From Cenococcum geophilum 1.58 (lineage: Eukaryota > Ascomycota > Dothideomycetes > Gloniales > Gloniaceae): 64,000 nucleotides of DNA. Numbering within the stretch: position 1 is the first letter of the stretch; every line of letters starts with the position of its first letter. The notes beneath the pieces were generated by a model. It was not told the DNA's origin and did not search any database. It worked only from the letters and a program-made list of their open reading frames with translations. The stretch lies in assembly GCA_001692895.1 (NCBI GenBank), contig KV748257.1, positions 186,001-250,000 of the forward strand, in the 5' to 3' direction. The position numbers and the translations under genes are program-made. Shown here piece by piece: positions 35,326 to 47,059 of this stretch.

Positions 35326-37477
35326 ATATATATATATTTTTTTATATCCGATTGTATTATACTACGTATAATACTGCGCATGCAGCCTCTAGGCTATGGC
35401 GCTATAGTTCTATATATATGAATTCTTTCTAGGCAGCTTAATATGTACTAGTAGCTATGTCCTAGTAGTTTATAAACTCCTAAACTAGGAGTTTATAGTT
35501 CCTTAGTAAACCCTAAGTTCCTACAACTACTAGGGAATAAGAAAACAGTAGGAAAAACTATGAAATCCTAACACCTGTCCCTGTCCTTTTGCAATTTATT
35601 CTGTCCTTTTACTCTCTAATATCTTTTTAAGAGCCTAGTAGGAGTTGCCTCCTTTTAGAATCCTATCTGTTTTATTCTTCTATAGAATCTTCTTTACGTA
35701 CTAGTTTAGCTGCTTTAAGAGTCTTGCAGTCTTTACTATTAGTAAAGTGTTTTTCTTTACAATTAATGTAAAGAGGGGTGGTATGCTGGCAAGGCTTGCC
35801 TGTTATTATACAGGTAGAATAGGAATGGTCTTTAGATAAATGTGCAGCTGCATAGTATCTGCAGGCTCTAGTAGAGCACCTGTCTCCTATATGGCCAAAT
35901 TTTTGGCAGCTTATACACTGCGTAGTAGGAGAGACTTCGAGGTATTTTACTACCTTAGTAGCTGTACCTGCAATTAATATCTCTTTTTACTTGAGGATTT
36001 CTTGTCTTTTTTCTTCGTTCTCTATAGTAAAAACTATAGAGCCAAATCTGGTCTATGGATTGTGTCTTTTTTTACTAGATGAGATCTATCTAGGTAGTCC
36101 TTGTATCCTTATAGGATTAAAGGTCTCGATTTCTTCTTTTAGAAGCTTAGAGCCTCCCTTTCCTAGAAAAGGTAGGGTGGGAACCCTATAGGCTATAATT
36201 TGAACCCAGGGTTCTAGTTTTTGTTCTCTTTAAAAGGTAAAGCAGTTATACCAAATATCCTTATACTTGACTAGGAAATCTGCATTATACTCTTCTGTAA
36301 TTATAAGGAGAATATTTTGTTTTCCTTTAGTTCTAGCTATAGACGCTAGCACTAGCTTTTCTACCTGCAGTTTTGATACGAATAGTTAATTAACTTTGTT
36401 TCGTATAGAGAAGGTATCTAAAGGTTGGTCCTTTTCGTCTATAATTAGGACTAGCTTCCTTTCTTATAGCTGCTTTTTCTTACTTNTAGTAGAAGTAGTA
36501 CTCCTACTAGAAGGAGAAGGGGTAGGAGATNGTAGTGGTGGGGANGGTAGAGAGGACGAAGTAGGGAGGTCCTTCTTTAGTCTCTCTGCGTAGGTTTCTT
36601 TAGTAGAGGCTACCTCCTTACGGAGAGCTNTTACTTCTTCTACTAGTCCTTTTAGGACCTTATTTGCCTTTTCCTTTTCTTTTTCTTCTTCTTCTTCTTC
36701 TTCTTGTGTAAAGGGGGTTTCTCCTAATAGGATACTTCGTGTATAGTACACTAGCTATTTAACTTGTTCTTTTTTTTCTTCTCTTTTTTTTTTTTCTTCT
36801 TCTAGCCCTTTACAGGCCTAGGTTAGGCTTTCTAGGGCGAAGCTTAGATATTATTCTGGAGAAGGGGAATAGGAAGGGGAATAGGAAGGTATATTAGCCG
36901 TACTATCCGTAGTAGTCGTTGGTTTTATTGTCTTTTTTACAGGTTTTTGGTTTTCTTTTTTAGGAGAAGACTAAGGATGTTCTCTTTTTTCTCCTGTCCT
37001 AAATGGGCCAGGGGAAGGAGAAGGGGGAGAAAAAGTAGATATAGAATCCTCATCACTTATTTCTATAGGAGGTTTTTTTTTTAGACCTATTAGGCCTTGG
37101 CATTTTGTATCTTATAGGGGGGTTTCCTAGTTTTTACTACCCTTATACCCTTTCTCCTTACTAATTCTACTAGAAGATTTCTGGGGAGATTAGGCTAAAA
37201 GGTAGTAGAAAATCTAGCCTCTATATTCTGTGGTTTTGGTATTTGGTTTTGGTGTTCCTGTCCGTGCCTCGCTTATAAGCTAGGACCACCCCTAAGAAGA
37301 ATTTTCTGTTAGGGTAAAGGGGGTAAAATGATAAATAAATCCACCTCTAGCTCGCTAGGCAGTAAGAATTAGGTCTTAAAAGTTGGAAAATCGATTGTTT
37401 TTGATGGTAAGATGGGTATGCGTAAGTTTTGAAGTGTGGCGCTACCTTTTGGTAAGGTTGCATGTGTGGTGAAAGGT
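35315..37477 (-). mobile_element. ORF1-only LINE, copy 2 (youngest, 2163 bp)
   Basis: This minus-strand copy is inserted in the 5' UTR of copy 3, with a 13-bp duplication GTGGCCCTAGCTT (35302-35314, 37478-37490). It appears full length: a 5' end reading ACCTTTCACCACACATG on the minus strand, 5' UTR of about 370 bp, ORF1, 3' UTR of about 300 bp and a (TA)n/A-rich tail at 35315-35345. It keeps many CA/TG sites and is the least mutated of the three copies. It differs from copies 1 and 3 by several small indels. Four N positions (36486-36630) lie in ORF1. Confidence 0.88.
35640..37103 (-). pseudogene. ORF1 (LINE gag-like protein) of copy 2
   Basis: The likely start is the ATG at 37103 (MPRPNRSKKK). 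Next come a Ser/Pro/Thr-rich N-terminus, a Glu/Lys-rich coiled coil (EEEEEEEKEKEKANKVLKGL and then LRKEVASTKETYAERLKKD, within 36464-36751), a middle region resembling the RNA-binding part of Tad1-type ORF1, and three zinc knuckles. The first knuckle is CISCQKFGHIGDRC (about 35880-35921); CRYCAAAHLSKDHSYSTC and a CINCKEKHF block follow. A frame slip in an A-run after the start and a few stops make it a near-miss pseudogene. The protein would coat element RNA. About 490 codons is normal for a LINE ORF1; what is odd is that no ORF2 follows before the tail. Confidence 0.82.
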
Positions 37478-37490
37478 GTGGCCCTAGCTT

Positions 37491-38687
37491 ATAAGTAAGG
37501 CATAAATAGGAATACTAAAACTACTACCACTACTACTAATACTAAAAACTATAAAATAGGGGCTAGTTTCTCTACTACTTCTTAGCCTAATCTCCCTAGA
37601 AATCTTTTAGTAGGATTAGTAAGAAGAAAGGGTATAAGGATAGTAAAAACTAAGAAACCCCCCCTATAAGATATAAAATGCTAAAGCCTAGTAGGCTTAA
37701 AAAAACTTTCTATAAAAATAAGTAATGATAAGTCTATATCTATATTTACTTTTTCTAGCTCTTCTCCTTCTCCTAGCCTATTTAGGATAGGAGAGAAAAA
37801 ACATCCTTAGTCTTCTACTAAAAAAAAAAAACTAAAAACCTATAAAAAAGATAACTAAAATAAGAACTTTTACGGCTAGTATACCTAGTATATCTTTCTC
37901 TCCCCTTTCTCTAAAATAACACCTATAAAAGGCTTTAGATAGCTTAACCTAGGCCTATAAAGGGCTAAAAGAAGAAAAAGAAAAAGATAAAAAGGAATAA
38001 GTTAAATAGCTAAAGGACTATACACATAGTATTTTAATAGGAGAAAATCCCTTTATAAAAGGAAAAAAAAAGATAAAAGATATTTTAAAAGGACTAGTTA
38101 AAGAAGCAAGAGCTCTCTATAAGAAGGTAGCCTTTACTAAAGAAACCTATATAAAGAGGCTAAAAAAGGACCTCCCTACTTTATCCTCTTTACCCTCCTT
38201 ATTACTACTATTTTCTACTCCTTCTACTTCCACTGGAAGTAAGAAAAAGTAGCTATAAAAAAGAAAGCTAGTCCTAATTATAGACTAAAAGGACTAATAT
38301 TTAGATACCTTCTCTATATAAAATAAAGTTAATTAACTATTTACATTAAAACTATAAGTAGAAAAACTAGTTTTAGCATCTATAGCTAGAACTAAAGGAA
38401 AATAAAATATTCTCTTTATAACTATAAAAGAGTATAATATGGATTTCCTAGTTAAATATAAGGAAATCTAGCATAACTGCTTTACCTTTTAAAGAGAACA
38501 AAATCTATAACTATATGTTTAAATTATAGCCTATAGGGTTCCTACCCTACCTTTTTTAGGAGAAGGAGGCTTTAAGCTTTTAAAAGAAGAAATTAAGACC
38601 TTTAATCCTATAAGGATATAAGGACTACCTAAATAGATCTTATTTAGTATAAAAAGACATAATCTATAGACCAGATTTAGCTTTATA
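37491..38687 (+). mobile_element. ORF1-only LINE, copy 3, ORF1 part (right arm of palindrome)
   Basis: This continues copy 3 on the plus strand after copy 2. It is the mirror image of copy 1 (about 34930 down to 33733) and shares private indels with it that copy 2 lacks, for example a missing block of about 16 bp in the coiled-coil/linker region. It is cut at 38687 by the 3' end of LINE G, so the knuckles and 3' tail of this copy are absent. Heavily mutated, with no open frame of note. Confidence 0.85.
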
Positions 38688-41600
38688 ATAATAATTCATT
38701 GCTTAATATCTAATTTGGATCCCTATTGGGCCTACGCAAACTACTCCTTATATACATATAGGGAGAAAACCCCGTAATCTATCTCCCTACCTTTTAGAAC
38801 TTACCTATAAGGCGCCTATAAGGCGCCTATAAGTCACCTATAGTGCTCCTACTACCTTACTTTTTAACCTCCTTAGGAACCACTACTGCCGTAATAAGCC
38901 TATAGACGCGCTAGTATTGCAAACTTTACTCTACTACTATAGAGTTATTAGGGGGCGCCCATTACTCGTCCCCTTACCCTCTATTACTATTTCCCTTATA
39001 ACCCGGAACTAGTTTAGTATATTTTAGCTAATAAGCCACTAGGTAACCGCCTTAAGGCCTTTTTATATTAAGAGCAGTATATTATAGTTTTCTATGCCAG
39101 TTACTAAAAGTATTACTTCTTAGTTAGTGCGTAAGGGGTATAATAGTATTATATATTTTGGTGTTTGTCTTAGCTAGCTATATTTACATCTTAGGCTACC
39201 TACTAAGATACCCACCTAGTAGAGCTAGTCTTTTAGTCCTATTATTCCTGTTCTTAAGAGTATTGCTATTATATTTTCTGCCTTTATTAGGCCTTCTTAG
39301 AGCCCTAAAGTATTTACCCCCTATAGCATTAACTATACCACAGCTTAGGTTCCTCTTGCTTTAGTTAGCCTCTATACCTTTAACTTCTATATACCTCTCT
39401 AGCGTTGGTCTAACCAGTATTATATTACGGTAGATAGTTTCCTAGCGTTTTTTTATACTCTACTTTAGCTCCTTTTTTTCTCTTATTATTATTTTTACTA
39501 GCCTCTTACGCGTCTCCATTTCTCCTCTATATAGGCCTAGGCCCTAAAGCAGCACTATTTTTCTTCTACTTTCTTTACCTGTTTCTCTAATATATCTTCC
39601 CTACTTTAGGGTTATTAGTTTATTCTCCTATATGGCGCCCTAGGGTCCCTCTATAGTTTGTTTAGGCGTATCTTAATATACTTTATAATATTAGAGTTGC
39701 GTTTATTTTAGGCCCTTTATATTGCAGCGGCTTTAATATATAGTTGTAGGGGGGGGATATTGGCTTCCTTCTTAAGCAGTACTATGGCCGTTCGCTTATA
39801 TCCGCCTATTATACTCTAGAGGTAGGCTATTTAGACCTTTTAGAGTGGTTTAAGGAGCGACTTAGGGGGGCCTTTCTTAGATTCTCTAATGGCCCAAATA
39901 CTGGACCTATATGTTATGGTTAGCCGGACAACTGCTATATATAGTAGGCGTGACCTCTAGAAGCATAGGCCCTATATAAAATTAACGATTCTAGATAATA
40001 TAATATACTATACTTGGCTCTTATGGGCCGCTTATGCCGTATATGCGCTCTACTAGAGCTTACTATCTACCTATACTCCTAATACCCTTAGGCCCTAAAC
40101 TAGTTAACCTCTAAAGCCTTAAATGCGGATTATATGCTAAAGATCTATAAATTGTTTGCGTTTTCTTATAAAATGGATTAGCTAGTATTTCTCTAGTAAG
40201 AATTAAACTCTATATTGTCTTGCCTATTCTATATAGGTGTTATAAGCTTTCTCTAGCATTCTGTAATTCTCTACGGCTAATAGCCTGTATATAATTAGGT
40301 TTGTGTTATTAATAAAGCCTATTCCCTAGGTTGCCCCTTTTTTAAAGGAATTAAGCAGGTTGCTTATAAAGAAAAGGAAAAGTATAGGCGAGAGGGGTAA
40401 TCCTTATAGTATTCCTATTGTAACTACAATAGGGGGGCTTTAGTATCCGCTAAAGACTAGTAATATTTCTTTTTAACCTATAAACCCTTAGATAAATTAT
40501 ATAATCTATTTTAAAAAGCCTTTTACCCTAAGGATATATAGGAGACGCTTGTAGGGTACGTTGTTATAGGCGCCACTAATATTTAGGCTAAGCATTAATA
40601 CTATAAAATCCCTTCGCATCGCCTATATAGATTTAATGGTGGCAGCGAGTAGTATAAGTGCTAATAGTATTAAGCAGTTCTTTCTTACCCCTATTTAGCT
40701 CTATAGTAATAGGGCGTATTCCTTAGCCGTGTCTGCTATATAGTCCGCTATTACCTTTTCTAAGATCTTACTAAGGGTGTTTTCTAAGGTAATAGGGCGG
40801 TAGCTTCCTAGGATTAAGTAGTTTGCTTTACCTTCTTTTTATAGAATAACCGTTATTATAAATCTTCTAAGTTATAGGTAGTAGCCTATAGTAAAGTATG
40901 CTCTAGCTATATTTATAAGCTAGGGTGCTATAAGTGGTCTATAGGTCTTTAAGGCCTTATTTAGAATCTTATCTAGACCTAGTACTATATTATTTAAAAG
41001 GCGGCTAATAGTTCTAGCCATTTCCTCTATTATTATATCGCTGTTAACCTATAGGTAAGTCACTAGTGCTTTACCCGTAATATTACTAAGGTCTGCTAAA
41101 GCTAGTTAGGGAAAGAACCTTTTTATAAGGATCTTTACCTTCTTATTATTATTATTATTAGTGGCCTATAATTCCCCTACTCTTTATAAGGGTAGTAGGT
41201 ATAAGTCTTCTACTAATCGCCCTACCTTTTTTTTTTTACCTATTTTGCTATAGCCTACAGGCCCTTATTATAGGGGAGGCTTAGATTAAAAGTATACTTA
41301 TTTATAAATCGTCTCTAGTTATTCCTTACTTTTTTTTTAGGGTATTCTTTAACTGGTTTCTTATATCTTTATATTATCTCTTATCTTTAGGGTTATAGCT
41401 ACTTAAGTATTTCCTTCTTACTTATTATTGGCTAGCTATAAGAACCGCGCATTATACGGACTATATATATTATGTATAGGGGCACGGCCTTAAGACCAGG
41501 CAGTGCTCTTTTAGCCTATTTTTAATTACTGCCTAGATCCTTTCTAGTCCCTAGTTAATTTCCTTAGGGGTAGCTAATAAGCCTTACTTATTTAGTATCG

Positions 41601-42378
41601 AGTGGATTTCTTTTAGGTCTTAGAGTTATTATTTAACTATATTAAGGAAACTGTCTGCCTTAAGCATCCTTATTGCATATCTTTTACTATTTAGTTACGC
41701 CTTAATGTCTAAATCTAGCTATATTTAGATGGGGATATAGTTTAAGGTAAGTGCCTATTCTTCTTTAGGGTTATACCTTTTAAGTCTCTAGTATAGGCCT
41801 TCGTCTATAAATATAAGGTTAATTATACTTTTGGCGGATCTTTATTACCATATAATTACTTAGGGGGGGTAGCCAACTTAAGGCCCCAGCTGTTTATAGC
41901 TTTTAGTAGGTACTTTACCTATTATTTAGTAGCGATATAGATACCCCCCTACCGCGGGTGGTAGAGGTTTATATCTCCTAATAGGATAAACTCTATACCT
42001 TTAGTTTTAAGTAAGCTTATTACTAATATAATGTTCTCTGTTTATAGGACCCCTTTAACCCTAGGGTTATATATATTAATAATTTATACCGGTCCTCTAT
42101 ATATCTAGATTATTATAACTATAATATCTAGATTAACTGCCTGTTATAACTATAAGGATAGGCTAATAGTCTTACTAATTATAAAGTATATATATATAGC
42201 TGCTTTTAGTTCGTATAGGAGCTAGAATCCTTAAAGGCAGTATATTAATTATATATAGGTATTGTAGTATAGCTCTTATATAATAAGGATATAGTATTTC
42301 TTTAGGTCTAAACTGTCTAGTAAGGGCCTTATAAGACGGTGGTTTGTATTACTATAGTTATATTATATAATGGATAGG
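38688..42378 (-). mobile_element. LINE G (H family), 5'-truncated
   Basis: This minus-strand LINE has its 3' tail at 38688 (ATAATAATTCATTGC), as in H and J. From right to left it contains an endonuclease (about 42330-41850), an RT (about 41050-40250; the GLPLSPI block near 40395-40420) and a C-terminal and 3' region. It starts at the equivalent of 46990 in H, so ORF1 is missing. At its 5' limit it joins head to head with LINE L through GGATAGGATAGGCTAGG. RIP has introduced many stops. Confidence 0.82.
38690..42330 (-). pseudogene. ORF2 (endonuclease-RT) of LINE G
   Basis: The endonuclease block FILLGDINLYHPR is on the minus strand near 41960-42000, the RT QGSPLSP-type block near 40400, and the catalytic-position block (GIGFINNTNLI) near 40300-40330. 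The product would nick target DNA and copy element RNA. Stops are scattered throughout. I find no RNase H domain after the RT, unlike LINE D. Confidence 0.78.
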
Positions 42379-43308
42379 ATAGGCTAGGAGAACGTATTGG
42401 TATAAAAGTACTCTGTAAAGATTACCCAGTCGAAGTCCTAGCGGTTCCCCTAAGCCTTAGGGTAGAAAAGGGACGCTAGGCGGACAATACAGTAACTATA
42501 TATAAGATAGTAAAATAAACGGAACGCCTTATACTAGGACTCGAGATTACCTAAATCTAATGGCTTTAATAGGAAAATGTAAACTAAGTATATGATAAAA
42601 ACAATAAAAGAATATAAGGGTCGCTAGAGACTTGCTAGGGAGACGCCGGTTAAACGCATAGCTCCCTTATTATTAGCACATATATACTAGGAATGTAAAA
42701 ACTCCTTATCTAAAAAGGTATTATTATAAATGGCCTTATATATAACGTAAGGCTCTATAACTATAAACTCCGCCTAGAATAATGCTACCGCTGTATATAA
42801 TAGGGATACACCTAATCTATATACGCAGTATAGGTGTGCTGCGGCCATTGTGTAGGCCCCTATAATATAAGAAACTGCTTAAATTAAGACTAAATAAAAT
42901 GCGTAAACTGCCACTAAAGCATACATAAGGCGTGGGAGAGAGGAAACTGCATTAGATATAGGAGATGGAAGATAAGGGCTTAATAGCTGCGGGAATAACT
43001 GCATGCTAGGTTATATAAATGGAAATAATAGGCGATAAGCTAGGGGGGCGTAGGTGCCTTTTTAGCATTTCCTACCTTTAATACTAGGGGGCTAGGCTAG
43101 CTATCCCAAGCCTTAACGGGCTAAAAGTGACGCCGCGCGATATTACTAGACCGTATAGGGATATAAGGGTTACAGGGGATATAAGGGAGAGGATGCCCTG
43201 TAGGAAGACTATTATGGACAGCTATAGTAAGCTTAAGACTAGGATAATTAAGAATTAGACTTAACGTAGCAAATATAACATTTATAGCCGACTTTTAAAG
43301 GGTATATA
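42379..43308 (+). mobile_element. LINE L (H family), segment 1: ORF1
   Basis: This plus-strand segment is collinear in reverse with H 48160 to about 47228. It holds the ORF1 knuckle region (ATGCGTAAACTGCCACTAAAG near 42900). The last 14 bp (TTAAAGGGTATATA, 43295-43308) are the duplicated target of LINE H, and L resumes at 48847. Its left edge is the head-to-head joint with LINE G. Confidence 0.82.
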
Positions 43309-43419
43309 ATAATAATTCATTGCTTAACGTCCGATTTGGATCCCTACTAGGCCCACGCGGACTACTCCTTATTTACATATAGGGAGAAAACTCTATTTAA
43401 GAAAATGAGAAAACCCTGT

Positions 43420-46400
43420 AATCCATCTCCCCGCCTTTTAAAACTCGCCTACTTAGCGCCTATAAGTCGCCTGTGGTGCTCTACTACCTTACTATTTAAC
43501 CTCCTTGGGAACCACTGCTGCCGTAACAAGCCTACGGACGCGCTAGTATTACAAACTTTTACTCTACTACTGTAGAGTTACTAGGGGGCACCTACTGCTC
43601 GCCCCCTTGCCTTCTATTACTATTTCCCTTGCAACCTAGAACTGATTTAGTATATTTTAACTAATAAGCTACTAGGTGACCGCCTTGAGGCCTTTTTGTA
43701 TTAAGAGCAGTGTATTATAGTTTTCTATGCTAGCTACTAAGAGCATTGTTTCTTAATTGGTGCGTAGGGGGTATAGCAGTATTACGTGTTTTAGTGTCTA
43801 TTTTAGCCAGCTACATTCGTATTTTGGGCTACCTACTAGGACACCCACCCAGTAAAGCTAATCTTTTAGTCCTATTATTCCTATTCTTAAGAGTATTGCT
43901 ATTATATTTTCTACCTTTATTAGGCCTTCTCGGAGCCCTTAGGTATTTACCCCCTATAGCGTTAACCATACTATAGCTTAGGTTTATCTTGCCTAAGTTA
44001 GCCTCTATACCTTTAACTTCTATTTACCTTTCTAGCGTTGGTCTAACTAGTATTATATTATAGTAGATGGTTTCCCGGCGTTCTTATATATTCTACTTTA
44101 GCTCCTTTCTCTATCTTACTGTTGTCTTTACTAACCTCTTATACGTCTCCCTTCCTCCTCTATATGGGCCTAGGCCCTAAAGCGGCACTATTCTTCTTCT
44201 GCTTTCTTTACCTATTTCTCTAATATCTCTTTCCTACTTTAGGGTTGTTAGTTTGTTCTCCTATAGAGTACACTAGGGTCCCTTTATAGTTTACTTAGGC
44301 GTGTCTTAATATACTTTATAACATTAGAGTTACGTTTATTTTACGTTCTTTATATTGCAGCGGCTTTAATATATAACTATAGGGGGGGAATATTGGATTC
44401 CTTCTTAAGTAGTGCTGTGGCCGTTCACTTATACCCGCCTATAATACTCTAGAGGCAGGCTATTTAGACCTTTTAAAGTGGTTTAAGGAGTGATTTTAGG
44501 GGGCCCTTCTTAATTTCTCTAATGGCCTAGATACTGGATCTATATATTATAGTTGGCCAGATAACTGCTATATATAGTAGGTGTGACCTCTAGAAGTATA
44601 GACCCTATATAGAATTAATAATCCTNGATAAAGCGATAAACTNTNCTTAGCCTTTANGGGCCGCTTNNGCNGTATATACGCTCTACTAGAGCTTGCTGTC
44701 TACCTATACTCCTAATACCCTTAGGCCCTAAACTAGTTAACCCCTAAAGCCTTAGATATGAATTATATACTAGAGATCTATAGATTAGTTGCGTTTTCTT
44801 ATAAAATGGATTAGCTGGTATTTCTCTAGTAAGAATTAGACTCTATAACATTTTACCTACTCTATATAAGTATTATAGGCTTTCTCTAGTGTTCTGCAGT
44901 TCTCTGCGGCTGTTAGCCCGTATATAATTAGGTTTATATTATTAATAAAGCCTATCCCCTAGGTTACCCCTTCCTTAAAGGAGTTAAGTAGGTTGCTTAT
45001 AAAGAAAAGGAAGAGTATAGGCGAGAGGGGTAATCCTTATGGTATTTCTATTATAACTGCAATAGGGGGGCTCTAGTATCCGCTAAAGACTAGTAATATT
45101 TCTTTCTGGCCTATAAACCCTTAGATAAATTATATAATCCATTTTAGGAAGCCCTTTACCCTAAGGATATATAGGAGACGCTTATAGGGTATATTGTTAT
45201 AGGCACCACTAATATCTAGGCTAAGTATTAATACTATAAAGTCCTTTCGCATCGCCTATATAGATTTAATAGTAGTAGCGAGTAGCGTAAGTACTAATAG
45301 TGTTAAGCGGTTCTTTCTTGCCCCTATTTAGCTTTATAGTAGTAAAGTATATTCCTCTACCGTGTCTGCTATGTATTCCGCTATTACCCTTTCTAAGATC
45401 TTGCTAAGGGTGTTTTTTAAGGTAATAGGGCGGTAGCTTCCTAGGATTAAGTAATCTACTTTACCTTCTTTTTATAGAATAACCGTTGTTATAGATCTTT
45501 TAAGTCGCGGGTAGTAGCCTATAGCAAAGTATGCTCTAGCTATATCTGTAAGCTAAGGTGCTATAAGTAGCCTATAGGTTTTTAGGGCCTTATTTAGAAT
45601 CCTATCTGGTCCTAGTACTATATTATTTAAAAGGCGGCTAATGATTCTAGCTATTTCCTCTATTATTATATTGCTGTTAACCCGTAGGCAAGTTACTGGT
45701 ATTTCGCCTATAATATTACTAAGGTCTACTAGAGCTAGTTAGGGGAAAAACCTTTCTGTAAGGATCTTTGCCTTCTTATTATTGTTATTTATAGCCTATA
45801 ATTCTCCTACTCTTTATAAGGGTGGTAGGTATAGGTCTTCTGCTAAGCGCCCTACCTTTTTCTTTACCCATTTCGCTATATCCTAAAGGCCCTTATTATA
45901 GGGGAGGCTCGGGTTAGAAGTATACTTATTTATAAACCGTCTCCAGTTATTCCTTACTTCTTTTTTTAGGGTATTCTTTAGCTGGTTTCTTATGTCTTTA
46001 TATCATCTCTCGTCTTTAGGGTTGTGGCTACTTATATATTTCCTTCTTACTTATTATTAGCTGGTAACTAGAACTGCGTATTATATAGACCATATATATC
46101 GCGTATAGGGGCCCAGTTTTAAGATTAGGTAGTGCTCTTTTAGCCTATTTTTAATTGCTGCCTGGATCCTTTCTAGTCTTTAGTTGATTTCCTTAGGGGT
46201 AGTTAATAGGCCTCGCTTATTTAGTATTGGGTGGATTTCTTCTAGGTCTTAGAGTTGTTGTTTAACTATATTAAGGAAACTGTCTATCTTAAGCTTCCTT
46301 ATTACGTATCTTTTTCTATTTAATTGCGCTTTAGTATCTAGGTTTAGCTATATCTAAATAGGGATATAGTCTAGGGTAAGTGCCCATTCTTCTTTAGGGT

Positions 46401-47000
46401 TATACCTTTTAAGTCTCTAGTATAGGCCTTTGTCTATAAATGTGAGGTTAATTATACTTTTGGCGGTGCCTCGTTGCCATATAATTGCTCCTAGGGGGGT
46501 AGCTAGCTTAAGGCCCCAGATATCTATAGCTCTTAGTAGGCACTCTAACTGTTAGTCTGCAGCAATATAGATACCCCCCTACCGCGGGTAGTGGAGGTTT
46601 ATATCTCCTAATAGGATAAACTTTATACCTTCGGTTTTTAGTAAGCTTATTACCGATATAATATTCTCTGTTTATAGGACCCCTTTAACCCTAGGGTTAT
46701 ATACATTAATAATTTGTACCAGTCCCCTATATATTTAGATTGTTATAACTACAATATTTGGGTTAACTGCCTACTATAACTATAAGGATAGGCTAATAGC
46801 CTTACTAATTATAAAGCACACACGTATAGCTACTTTTGGTTTATATAGGAGCTAGAATCCTCGGGGGCAGTATATTAATTATGTGAAGGTATTATAATAC
46901 GGCTCTTATATAGCAAGGATATAGTATTTCTCTAGGTCTAGACTGTCTAGTAGGGGCCTTATAAGGCGGTAGTTTGTGTTGCTGTAGTTATACTGTATAA
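43420..47000 (-). pseudogene. ORF2 (endonuclease-RT) of LINE H
   Basis: The minus strand gives an APE-type endonuclease block KFILLGDINLHYPR (about 46575-46620), an RT thumb/palm region (about 45780-44700) with GLPLSPILFLFF (about 45010-45045), and GFINNINLI at the catalytic YxDD position (about 44930-44960). A C-terminal region follows without a clear RNase H. The product would nick DNA and reverse-transcribe. The frame is interrupted by RIP-type stops. Confidence 0.8.
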
Positions 47001-47012
47001 TAGATAGGTAGC

Positions 47013-47031
47013 GGACCCCCGGCGAGGGTCC
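47013..47031. other. GC-rich hairpin at the ORF1/ORF2 junction of LINE H
   Basis: GGACCC-CCGGCGA-GGGTCC can fold as a 6-bp stem. The same site in L (49045-49063, GGACCCC-TGCCG-GGGGTCC) and J (63516-63534) keeps the stem although the surrounding bases are heavily mutated. CpG/GpC-rich bases are poor RIP targets, which may by itself explain the survival. Confidence 0.5.
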
Positions 47032-47059
47032 TTTAACTCTCCTTTATTCCTTACTTCTT

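Noticed and set aside
33021-38687. Twin priming (5' inversion) as the origin of copy 1/copy 3
   Set aside because: Twin priming inverts the 5' part without duplicating it. Here the same 5' UTR and ORF1 are present on both sides.
39158-39364. Leu-rich, membrane-like open frame on the plus strand, with near copies at 43746-43976 and 60213-60500
   Set aside because: All three lie antisense to the same C-terminal region of LINEs G, H and J. Conservation comes from the LINE copies, not from a plus-strand gene.
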